Shown here piece after piece: positions 1-5,112 of a stretch of 5,112 nucleotides of DNA. The stretch covers positions 1,735-6,846 of the forward strand of contig JAKAOC010000122.1 in the NCBI GenBank assembly GCA_021823385.1. The letters run 5' to 3'. Numbering within the stretch: position 1 is the first letter of the stretch; every line of letters starts with the position of its first letter. Source of the stretch: Actinomycetes bacterium (GTDB taxonomy: Bacteria; Actinomycetota; Acidimicrobiia; Acidimicrobiales; Acidimicrobiaceae). The position numbers were made by a program, and so were the translations under genes. The notes beneath the pieces are model-generated. The model did no database searches and was not told the DNA's origin. It saw only the letters and a program-made list of their open reading frames with translations.

Positions 1-190
1 CCCGGTCATCTACTCCGGCGCCCGGTTCGCGCTGTGGCAACGGGGAGGCGCTCATCGGCGCCACCAGAATGAACTGGAATTCACCAAGGCTGAATTCGGA
101 TTCATAAATCGAACGATACGCCCTCCGCACCCGGCTGTCAAGCCATTCGCGGCCTATTCTCGAAATTGGGAAGCCACGAATCAGCCTCAC
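1..190 (-). CDS. Possible partial minus-strand gene, unrecognised (ambiguous)
   Basis: A minus-strand frame is open from about position 356 leftward off the window edge. From about 225 to 1 its composition is protein-like: the translation includes IVRLIRGFPISRIGREWLD, then RVRRAYRSIYESEFSLGEF and QFILVAPMSASPLPQ. I recognise no family. No start is convincing: GTG at 190-188 has no clear ribosome binding site, GTG at 259-257 would overlap the phosphoesterase start, and the only in-frame ATG (55-53) would leave 18 codons in the window. The plus-strand frame with the same codon boundaries is also open, and third-position GC is similar on both strands, so strand choice is weak. If the gene is real, the promoter and palindromes listed below are coincidences of coding sequence. 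The end given is the first plausible start; the gene continues beyond position 1. Confidence 0.25.
   Translation of the reverse strand, partial: MRLIRGFPISRIGREWLDSRVRRAYRSIYESEFSLGEFQFILVAPMSASPLPQREPGAGVDDR
70..104. promoter_or_regulatory. Tandem 14-bp palindromes, candidate double operator
   Basis: Two 14-bp dyads of the form TGAA-N6-TTCA lie in tandem: TGAACTGGAATTCA at 70-83 and TGAATTCGGATTCA at 91-104; the second has perfect 5-bp arms. Their centres are 21 bp apart, two helical turns, so two dimers could bind the same DNA face. They sit just downstream of the predicted start of the leftward promoter, where a repressor would block it. Which protein binds is unknown. The repeated GAATTC cores could instead come from Glu-Phe codons of the minus-strand frame. 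Confidence 0.3.
113..141 (-). promoter_or_regulatory. Sigma70-like promoter pointing left
   Basis: On the minus strand, TTGACA (141-136, perfect -35 consensus) is followed after exactly 17 nt by TATCGT (118-113, four of six -10 positions including T1, A2 and T6). Transcription would start near 106 and run leftward, off the window. A plausible start codon for such a transcript is ATG at 55-53. This is a consensus match only, and an open minus-strand frame runs through it, so it may be accidental. Confidence 0.3.
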
Positions 191-235
191 GATTGCTTGA
201 GGCTCATCCGGGGCCGCGAGGATCGGCGAGGCGAA

Positions 236-242
236 GAGGGAG
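236..242 (+). promoter_or_regulatory. Ribosome binding site supporting the TTG start at 252
   Basis: GAGGGAG ends 9 nt before the TTG at 252. The frame has a TGA at 198-200 and no ATG or GTG between that stop and 252, so this purine-rich site is the main support for a TTG start. The next in-frame candidate, GTG at 345, has GGGGGAG almost touching it, which is too close. Confidence 0.5.
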
Positions 243-251
243 AGACCGGGG

Positions 252-1811
252 TTGGACACCTCCAAGGAAAAGCTGGGATTCGGAGCTGTCGAGGGGCGGG
301 GCGAGCAGGGCGACTTCCTTGCACTGGCCGCCGCCCCGGGGGAGGTGCATGTTGATCGCGCTGAGCTGTACCAGCCAGGGCCGGATCAGCGGCCAGGGAG
401 AAGCCGCCTGCGTCTGGCGCACCTGACCGACTTCCAGTTCCTCGATCCCGGCAGCCCCACCCGCTTCGAGTTCGTCAACAAACTGGTCGGCCTGGCCACC
501 ATGGAGGAGTTCTTCCCGGGCCACCGCAGCCAGGAGTTGCTGGTGCCCTTCGCGGTGGAGGCTGCCATCCGCTACGTCAACGAACTCGACCAGGACGGTG
601 GCCGGCGCTTCGACATGTGCCTTATAAGTGGGGACTCAGTCGACAACTCCCAGAGCAATGAGCTTCAAGCCCTGGTGGCGATCTTGCAGGGAGGGGACTT
701 CTCGCTCGAGGACTACTTCGGTGCCTACTATGGCGTCCAGTCCGCCGCATGGGAGGACGACTTCTATTGGCACCCGGACCCCGTCGCGGACTTGCCCAAG
801 CGCATGCTTGGCTACCCGCATGCGGAGGGGCTCCTCGACGCCGTCCGCTTCCGTCATAGCTTCGAGGGCCTACGGGTGCCGTGGCTGATGGCCAATGGGA
901 ACCACGAGGTGCTGATCCAGGGGATGGGGAGGCTGAACGAGGCGGTAGCAGGCTTCGCGATCGGCGGCGCAAAGCCGCGCGGAGTCGATGTGGAGGCCAC
1001 CTTGGCCGACCTTCCTCAGCTGGCATCGGCCTTCGAGGCCGATCCCCAGAGCCTGTTTTCGCGCGCGGTCTTCGAACCCATCGACGCCAACCCCCGACGT
1101 GCTCCCATGACCAGAGACCAGCAGGCGGCGATTCTGGCCGGGGCAGGTGGCGACCCGATCGGCCACGGGCTGGCCGGAACGGCATTGCAGGATCGGGAGG
1201 GACTCTACTTCTCTCACCTGGACGCGGCTTCGCAGACGCTCTTCGTGAATCTGGACACCGCCAAGCGGGGTGGAGGCGCGGAAGGGTTCCTGGGGAGAGG
1301 ACAGCTGGCCTGGCTGGAAGGCGAGCTGGCCGCGGTGTCCGAGGCCGACCCCGAGGTGTTGATCGTGCTGGGCGCTCACCACGGCCCTCAGGAGATCGAC
1401 TACTCCCACCCGGGATGCGTGAGCAGGGAGGAGCTGCTGGCCGCGGTGCATCGCCATGGCCAGGTGGCTCTATGGATCTGCGGCCATACCCACGAGAACC
1501 TCATCGAGGCCTTTGCCGACCCGGAGCGTCCCGGGAGGGGGTTCTTCTCGGTCACCACCTCGTCCATAATGGACTGGCCATGCGCGCTCCGCGAGATCGA
1601 GGTTTTCGAGATGGCGGATGGTTCGCTGATGGCTGAGACCACGATTCATCACTTCAGCTACTCGGCCGACCCCCAGGACCTTTCCGTGCAGGGGCTGGCC
1701 GGATGGCACCTCCGGCTGGCCGCCAACTCGCCATACGTAGGCCTCGGCAGGCGGCAGGAGGGGCGTCCACAGGATCGCAACGCCCGGCTTTGGCTCGGCC
1801 CGCGGGCCTGA
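252..1811 (+). CDS. Calcineurin-like metallophosphoesterase, PPA1498-like
   Basis: This 519-residue protein is predicted to hydrolyse phosphoester bonds at a two-metal centre; its substrate is unknown. The metallophosphoesterase motifs occur in order: D60-F-Q62 (motif I, with Gln where most members have His), G127-D128 with D131-N132, G216-N217-H218-E219, H376-H377, and G411-H412-T413-H414 near the end of the fold. The SPTRFEF segment after motif I (68-74) and the GDSVDNSQSNEL block (127-138) resemble the actinobacterial PPA1498 (TIGR03767-type) family from memory, and the length of about 500 residues fits. A roughly 80-residue insertion between motif II and the GNHE motif, and another of about 155 residues before the HH motif, are also expected there. 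I see no signal peptide or membrane segment, so it is probably cytoplasmic. The start is TTG; the residues before motif I (EVHVDRAELY) fit the family's N-terminal block, so a much later start is unlikely. It stands alone, convergent with the IclR remnant. Confidence 0.88.
   Translation: MDTSKEKLGFGAVEGRGEQGDFLALAAAPGEVHVDRAELYQPGPDQRPGRSRLRLAHLTDFQFLDPGSPTRFEFVNKLVGLATMEEFFPGHRSQELLVPFAVEAAIRYVNELDQDGGRRFDMCLISGDSVDNSQSNELQALVAILQGGDFSLEDYFGAYYGVQSAAWEDDFYWHPDPVADLPKRMLGYPHAEGLLDAVRFRHSFEGLRVPWLMANGNHEVLIQGMGRLNEAVAGFAIGGAKPRGVDVEATLADLPQLASAFEADPQSLFSRAVFEPIDANPRRAPMTRDQQAAILAGAGGDPIGHGLAGTALQDREGLYFSHLDAASQTLFVNLDTAKRGGGAEGFLGRGQLAWLEGELAAVSEADPEVLIVLGAHHGPQEIDYSHPGCVSREELLAAVHRHGQVALWICGHTHENLIEAFADPERPGRGFFSVTTSSIMDWPCALREIEVFEMADGSLMAETTIHHFSYSADPQDLSVQGLAGWHLRLAANSPYVGLGRRQEGRPQDRNARLWLGPRA
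1610..1628 (+). repeat. 19-bp direct repeat, copy 1 (in phosphoesterase gene)
   Basis: GATGGCGGATGGTTCGCTG occurs here and again at 2234-2252. After one mismatch both copies continue with TGGC. Both are read in the same codon phase and encode Met-Ala-Asp-Gly-Ser-Leu, here near the phosphoesterase C-terminus (residues 454-459). The spacing is 624 bp. Confidence 0.7.
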
Positions 1812-1889
1812 CCAAGTCCCGGGAGCGGGCTCTCAAACCTGGATGATCATGCGCAGTGTCCGCCGGCGAGGGCCCACCTCGGACGGGAA
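1812..1889. other. Short convergent intergenic gap
   Basis: This gap separates the phosphoesterase stop (1809-1811) from the stop of the IclR remnant on the opposite strand. GCCCGC (1798-1803) and GCGGGC (1825-1830) could pair, but the loop of 21 nt is long and no T-run follows, so I do not call a terminator. I see nothing else here. Confidence 0.6.
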
Positions 1890-2069
1890 TTATCTCCCGG
1901 GACGGTACCCGAGCTCGTGTGAGAGTTCACTCGCCGCCGCAAGGAGTGGCTCGACGATGCGGGCATGATTGTCAGGCGCATAGCGAAATTGGGGCATCGT
2001 GATGGTGAGGTTGCCAAGTATGCCGTGGGCGTCGAAGACCGGCGCGGAAGTGCCGACCGCGCCCGGCAG
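1890..2069 (-). pseudogene. IclR-family regulator, C-terminal remnant
   Basis: Read on the minus strand, about 59 codons ending at TAA (1892-1890) give [19 protein letters not shown], then [19 protein letters not shown] and VEPLLAAASELSHELGYRP. This matches the end of the IclR effector-binding domain, where an APVFD-type strand, a G-x-L strand and a final helix ending in LGY are typical. IclR proteins are about 250 residues, so the winged-helix DNA-binding domain and most of the effector domain are missing. Upstream of about 2069 the frame loses IclR character, runs antisense through the dehydrogenase remnant and meets TAG at 2114-2112. The remnant cannot bind DNA. IclR regulators are commonly divergent from the catabolic genes they control, which fits its position head-to-head with the dehydrogenase remnant. 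The right boundary is approximate. Confidence 0.72.
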
Positions 2070-2393
2070 CCTCGGAATAGCGCGATTGGCGAACTTGAAC
2101 CGCGAGGGCGACTATCCCTCGATGTTCGAGCCGGAGCGCGGCTCAGCGCCCGACATCGCAGGCAGGGGATTGCAAAAAACCCAGTTGGCCAGCTCTGGAC
2201 GTCCGTGCTGATGCCCAAGCATCTCGGGGAGGTGATGGCGGATGGTTCGCTGGTGGCAGCCGTCGTCGCGGCCCAGACGTCGCCCTAGAGCCGCACCCCG
2301 GACCTAGGTGGCACGGCAAGTACCCTGGAAGTCGTCAAGGCCGTGGAAGGCCGTCTCGTCAAGGGGGCGGGCTCCTGCCACGGCATGTCCTGA
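2065..2393 (+). pseudogene. Tartrate/D-malate dehydrogenase-like, C-terminal remnant
   Basis: This is a decayed C-terminal third of an NAD-dependent beta-decarboxylating dehydrogenase (isocitrate/isopropylmalate/tartrate/D-malate family). Frame 1 (2065 to about 2168) reads [19 protein letters not shown] then [16 protein letters not shown], against a family pattern like LGIAPSANLN...[18 protein letters not shown]. The match continues in frame 3 as [15 protein letters not shown] and KHLGE, then SRTPDLGGTASTLEVVKAV after an in-frame TAG (2286-2288), ending at TGA 2391-2393. Damage seen: the N-terminal two thirds are absent; one base is lost in the G-run at 2165-2168; one extra codon lies in the A-run at 2174-2179; conserved Val-His of EPVHGSAPD became Glu-Arg; and a Glu codon probably became TAG. 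The WTSVLM and HLGE pattern favours the tartrate/D-malate branch, but substrate cannot be fixed. The stop lies 12 nt before the transporter start, as in an operon. Confidence 0.78.
2234..2252 (+). repeat. 19-bp direct repeat, copy 2 (in dehydrogenase remnant)
   Basis: This is the second exact copy of the 19-mer at 1610-1628, inside the dehydrogenase remnant just after its HLGE motif. It again encodes Met-Ala-Asp-Gly-Ser-Leu in the frame that matches the dehydrogenase family. No terminal inverted repeats or target duplications flank either copy. Confidence 0.7.
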
Positions 2394-2400
2394 GAGAGGA
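2394..2400 (+). promoter_or_regulatory. Ribosome binding site of the MFS gene
   Basis: GAGAGGA ends 5 nt before GTG at 2406 and immediately follows the stop of the dehydrogenase remnant. It favours GTG 2406 as the start. The alternative ATG at 2475 has only GGAG one base upstream, which is too close. Confidence 0.55.
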
Positions 2401-2405
2401 TACGT

Positions 2406-3668
2406 GTGGGACCGCGAAAGCCGGCGCACCTGAGGGCCGGTTCGCAGGGCGCCGAAGCGCCGACTGCGCGGAGAATGCTTGCTTCGGTGGTGGCGGTGAT
2501 GACTTCCACGTCGCTCCCGGTCTTTCTGGTCGGGTCGCTGGAAGTGGAGATGCGCAGCTCGCTGTCGATGGACGTCGCCAGGTTCGGCGTGGCTCTTGCC
2601 ATCTATTACCTCGTTGCATCGGTTGCTTCTGTTCCGGGCAGCCGCCTCAGCGAGCGCATCGGAGGTGACCGGTCGCTACGCACAGCCGCAGCATTGAGCG
2701 CGTTGGCGCTGCTTTCGATCGCTGGGGCCGTGAACGACTGGTCGGAGCTGGTGCCTGCCCTCATGGTCGCGGGGTTTGCCGCAAGCCTGGCGCAACCATC
2801 GGCGAATCTCCTTCTTGCCGAATCGTTTCCAAAGACTCGGCAAGGGATCGCCTTCGGTGTCAAGCAATCTGCAGCGCCCTTGGCGACGCTGCTTGGCGGC
2901 GTTGCCGTCCCGCTCATCGCACTTAGTGTCGGATGGCGTTGGGCATTCGCTTCGGCAGCGGCGGTTGCGACCGTCAGTGCCATCGCCCTGCCCCGTCTAC
3001 CTGGCGGACCGCGCCTTACTCGAGCAGCCGCAAGGGAGGCGGGGCAGGGCATGAGTGTCGTCCCACTGCTGGTGCTCAGCTGCGGCTTCTTCTTCGGCCT
3101 GCTGGCCGCCAGTTCGCTTACCGGCTTCGTCGTTGCTTCCGGCGTGGCCGCCGCGCACCTAAGCCGTGGCGGAGCCGGCATTGTCGCGGCGGTTGGCGGG
3201 GGCGTAGGAGTGAGCGTTCGCCTGCTGGTGGGATGGCGAGCGGACCACAGCATGCGCCGCTTCTTCCTGGTCGTGGCGGGAATGCTCGGTATGGGGGCTC
3301 TGGGCTATGCCGGCCTGGGCGTGGGTGCTCACGATGCCAGCCCGGTGCTCTACGCAGTCGCAGCCGCCGCCGCCTTCGGGCTGGGCTGGGGCTGGAACGG
3401 GCTCTTCAACTTCGCGGTTGTGCGAAGCTATCCGATGGCACCGGCCTGGGCAACCGGAATTACTCAAACAGGTGGTCGCCTCGGTGCCATGGCCGGCCCG
3501 CTGGCCTTCGCCTTCATCGTCAAGGGCGATTCCTACGCTTGGGCATGGAGCTTCGCGGGAGTGGCCGCGGTACTTGGCGCCGTGGCCGTGCTCATGGGCA
3601 GGCTGTTGATCGTGCGCGAGGCAGCCGGGGTTCGTGTGGCGCCGGCAGCGGGGGAGCTTGGATTATGA
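2406..3668 (+). CDS. MFS transporter, 12 membrane segments
   Basis: This 420-residue protein is a major facilitator superfamily permease of the inner membrane, driven by ion gradients; its substrate is unknown and is inferred from context to be an organic acid. Hydrophobic segments fall at about 24-45, 60-78, 92-109, 114-138, 150-173, 176-197, 218-245, 255-277, 286-307, 312-337, 347-372 and 378-402, giving two six-helix halves joined by a basic loop at 198-217. The 2-3 loop carries the MFS signature A as GSRLSERIGGDRSLR (78-92), and a weaker copy, GWRADHSMRR (276-285), lies in the 8-9 loop. GTG 2406 has the better ribosome binding site and adds a 23-residue basic N-terminal tail (residues 4-23); starting at ATG 2475 (Met24) would give a conventional N-terminus. 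The frame is intact. The gene follows the dehydrogenase remnant and overlaps the CoA-transferase by 4 nt, so the two intact genes are co-transcribed and translationally coupled. Confidence 0.9.
   Translation: MGPRKPAHLRAGSQGAEAPTARRMLASVVAVMTSTSLPVFLVGSLEVEMRSSLSMDVARFGVALAIYYLVASVASVPGSRLSERIGGDRSLRTAAALSALALLSIAGAVNDWSELVPALMVAGFAASLAQPSANLLLAESFPKTRQGIAFGVKQSAAPLATLLGGVAVPLIALSVGWRWAFASAAAVATVSAIALPRLPGGPRLTRAAAREAGQGMSVVPLLVLSCGFFFGLLAASSLTGFVVASGVAAAHLSRGGAGIVAAVGGGVGVSVRLLVGWRADHSMRRFFLVVAGMLGMGALGYAGLGVGAHDASPVLYAVAAAAAFGLGWGWNGLFNFAVVRSYPMAPAWATGITQTGGRLGAMAGPLAFAFIVKGDSYAWAWSFAGVAAVLGAVAVLMGRLLIVREAAGVRVAPAAGELGL
2443..2468 (+). other. Stem-loop between the two possible MFS starts
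   Basis: CGCAG-GGCGC (2443-2452) pairs with GCGCC (2457-2461) and CTGCG (2464-2468) around a CGAA loop, with a two-base bulge (GA). This makes ten base pairs, mostly G-C. It ends 6 nt before ATG 2475. If that ATG is used, the hairpin would sit in the leader and hinder ribosome access; if GTG 2406 is used, it is just coding sequence. No T-run follows, so it is not an intrinsic terminator. Confidence 0.4.
3650..3656 (+). promoter_or_regulatory. Ribosome binding site of the CoA-transferase gene
   Basis: GGGGGAG lies 8 nt upstream of ATG 3665, within the last codons of the transporter. It decides the start in a frame that stays open far upstream inside the transporter gene. Confidence 0.65.
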
Positions 3669-4843
3669 AGCCGCTCGAGGGAATCACCGTGGTAAGCGTT
3701 GAGCAGGCGGTGGCGGCGCCTTTTGCCACCCGACACCTCGCCGACCTCGGCGCTCGCGTCATCAAGGTGGAGCGCCCGGATGGCGGCGACTTCGCCCGCC
3801 ATTACGACACCACCGTGAAGGGACTTTCCAGCTACTTCGTATGGTGCAACCGCGGCAAGGAGAGCCTGACTCTCAACCTGAAAGACGAACAGGGGCGGCG
3901 GGTTTTGCACAAGCTCGCGGAGACGGCGGACGTCTTTGTGCAGAATCTCGCTCCCGGGGCCGCAGCCAGGCTCGGCTTTGGGGCGGAGGAGCTTCGGGCC
4001 ACAAATCCCACCCAGGTCGTCTGCGAGATCACAGGATTTGGGACCACTGGCCCCTACCGGGACCGCAAGGCGTATGACTTGATTGTCCAGGCCGAGACGG
4101 GCGTTATCTCGGTGACGGGGAGCGAATCCACCCCGGCCAAGGCCGGAATTTCGATCGCGGACATCGCCACGGGCATGTACGCCTTTAGTGGCATCCTCGC
4201 GGCGCTATATCGCCGTACCTTTACGGGGCACGGCAGCCTGGTCTCGGTGTCCATGCTCGACGCCTTGGGCGAGTGGGTCAGCCAGCCGGCCTATTTCGAG
4301 CGTTACGGGGGCCGCCCGATGACTCGCTCCGGAGCCGATCATTCCACCATCGCACCATACGGTCCTTTCACCTGTGGCGATGGGGAAGTCGTCTTCATCG
4401 GCGTGCAGAATGAGAGGGAGTGGGAGGCGCTGTGCCGAGAGGTGTTGGCTCGTCCCGAGATCGCCCACGACCCGCGCTTCATCGGCAACGAGAATCGAGT
4501 TCGAAACAGGCAGGCTCTGAGCAGCATCCTTGCGGAGGCATTCCGGTCGGCTTCGGCCGAAGAGGTGTCCCGCAGGCTGGATGGGGCCCGGATCGTAAAT
4601 GGCCAGGTGCGCGCTCCGGGTGACCTCTGGGAGCATCCGCAAATCCAGGCGAGGCACCGGATTGCACAGGTGGATACTCCGGGTGGGCCAGTGGACACCT
4701 TCCTGCCACCACTTTGTGCCTCCGCGAGCGAGACCGATCTGGGTGCGGTTCCATCATTGGGCGAGCACACCGCGCGCGTACTCGAGGAGCTTGGCTACAA
4801 CGGTGAAGAGAGCGCAGCACTGAGGGCTCGAGGCGCAATCTGA
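3665..4843 (+). CDS. Family III (CaiB/BaiF) CoA-transferase
   Basis: This 392-residue enzyme should move CoA from a donor thioester (often succinyl-CoA) to a carboxylic acid in the cytoplasm. The N-terminal CoA-binding half is typical: PLEGITVVSVEQAVAAPFA (3-21), then LADLGARVIKVERPDGGDFAR (25-45), and NRGKESLTLNL (62-72). The catalytic aspartate, which forms the enzyme-anhydride intermediate in this family, is Asp166 in ISIADIATGM, followed by GILAALYRR and TGHGSLVSVSMLDAL. Later blocks, APYGPFTCGDGEVVFIGVQN (230-249) and LWEHPQIQAR (321-330), and the SLGEHT ending (364-369), also fit. Length is normal and no disruption is seen. The EQAVAAPF and QNEREWEAL features resemble a clade that, from memory, includes itaconate/mesaconate-type transferases, so a dicarboxylic or hydroxy acid is a reasonable guess. 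The ATG overlaps the transporter stop (ATGA). Formyl-CoA:oxalate or carnitine-type activity is less likely but not excluded. Confidence 0.92.
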   Translation: MKPLEGITVVSVEQAVAAPFATRHLADLGARVIKVERPDGGDFARHYDTTVKGLSSYFVWCNRGKESLTLNLKDEQGRRVLHKLAETADVFVQNLAPGAAARLGFGAEELRATNPTQVVCEITGFGTTGPYRDRKAYDLIVQAETGVISVTGSESTPAKAGISIADIATGMYAFSGILAALYRRTFTGHGSLVSVSMLDALGEWVSQPAYFERYGGRPMTRSGADHSTIAPYGPFTCGDGEVVFIGVQNEREWEALCREVLARPEIAHDPRFIGNENRVRNRQALSSILAEAFRSASAEEVSRRLDGARIVNGQVRAPGDLWEHPQIQARHRIAQVDTPGGPVDTFLPPLCASASETDLGAVPSLGEHTARVLEELGYNGEESAALRARGAI

Positions 4844-5112
4844 CCCCGCTCGCGAAGCCGCGGCCCCGGCGCTTGGCCAGTCGGCCGTCTCCACCATGCC
4901 GCAGTTCCCGGAACTCGCGGATTCTACGACGAGCTTCTCGCTGAAAATCAGGCTCATCACCACCGCGTTCGCCTGGCGGTGTATCGCCGGGCAGGATTTC
5001 AGCGAGCCGGCCTTGCCAACGGGTCCCTTGCGACGAGGGCATCGTTTGGCAGGACCTCCTCGATCTGGTGGCGCGACAAGCCGAGGGCAATGGGTGGCCG
5101 GACTCGTGGGAT
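4844..5112 (+). other. No confident gene; possible decayed coding sequence
   Basis: After the CoA-transferase stop I see no clear start, terminator or known family. Plus frame 2 is open to the window end and includes FYDELLAENQAHHHRVRLAVY (about 4922-4984). Plus frame 1 from about 5029 reads DEGIVWQDLLDLVARQAEGN then GWPDSWD. Both stretches look protein-like, so a frameshifted remnant or the edge of a gene beyond the window is possible. GC-rich dyads near 4855-4874 are imperfect and have no T-run. Confidence 0.25.

Noticed and set aside
195..231. Plus-strand promoter for the phosphoesterase gene
   Set aside because: TTGAGG (195-200) has no acceptable -10 at the right spacing, and TATTCT (155-160) has no -35 match.
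622..1636. Long frames on both strands inside the phosphoesterase gene
   Set aside because: They are Arg/Pro-rich shadow frames of a gene with all its catalytic motifs.
1797..1830. GC-rich dyads after the phosphoesterase stop as a terminator
   Set aside because: The palindrome at 1797-1808 has no loop, the longer pairing has a 21-nt loop, and there is no T-run.
1847..2218. Minus-strand frame of 123 codons as a gene
   Set aside because: It is in a different frame from the IclR-like translation, is Ser/Arg/Pro-rich, and has no family character.
1965..2288. Plus-strand frame of 107 codons as an intact small gene
   Set aside because: Only its last third (from about 2169) matches the dehydrogenase family; the first part is antisense to the IclR remnant or out of frame. 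It is part of a pseudogene.
2340..2384. GCCGTGG / CCACGGC inverted repeat before the transporter
   Set aside because: The 7-bp arms are 31 nt apart and lie within the pseudogene's coding sequence, with no terminator-like tail.
1812..2405. Mobile element as the cause of the gene wreckage
   Set aside because: I saw no transposase similarity, terminal inverted repeats or target duplication; a plain deletion explains the junction.
2933..3664. Long open frame upstream of and in frame with the CoA-transferase, overlapping the transporter
   Set aside because: It is Arg/Gly/Ser-rich and lies out of frame inside a clear MFS gene. Family similarity starts at the ATG at 3665, which has its own ribosome binding site.

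Overview
The window is GC-rich bacterial DNA carrying three intact-looking plus-strand protein genes and, between the first and second, a stretch of decayed genes. High GC, G/C-ending codons and GTG/TTG starts suit a high-GC soil or aquatic bacterium. I cannot fix the phylum; proteobacterial, myxobacterial-like or actinobacterial sources all remain possible. I found no RNA gene, CRISPR array, insertion sequence or phage gene, and no new defence-like or otherwise undescribed system.

Layout. Positions 1-251 hold no certain gene. This stretch is AT-richer and contains a sigma70-like promoter match pointing left plus two 14-bp palindromes 21 bp apart. It also has a minus-strand open frame of protein-like composition, which competes with the regulatory reading. 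Positions 252-1811 encode a 519-residue calcineurin-like metallophosphoesterase resembling the actinobacterial PPA1498 (TIGR03767-type) family. Positions 1890 to about 2069 (minus) are the C-terminal remnant of an IclR-family regulator. Positions about 2065-2393 (plus) are the C-terminal remnant of a tartrate/D-malate/isopropylmalate-type beta-decarboxylating dehydrogenase, broken by a frameshift and a stop codon. Positions 2406-3668 encode a 12-TM MFS transporter, and 3665-4843 a family III (CaiB/BaiF) CoA-transferase that overlaps the transporter by 4 nt. Positions 4844-5112 hold no confident gene.

How the parts fit. The two remnants lie back to back with both N-terminal halves missing and their retained ends touching within about 10 bp. 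The simplest reading is one deletion through the shared divergent promoter of an IclR regulator and a catabolic operon (dehydrogenase, MFS transporter, CoA-transferase). The operon probably took up a hydroxy- or dicarboxylic acid, activated it with CoA and oxidised a related acid. The two downstream genes still have intact frames, ribosome binding sites and translational coupling, but appear to have lost their original promoter, regulator and first enzyme. The phosphoesterase gene upstream looks unrelated in function; it is the nearest plus-strand gene that could supply read-through transcription.
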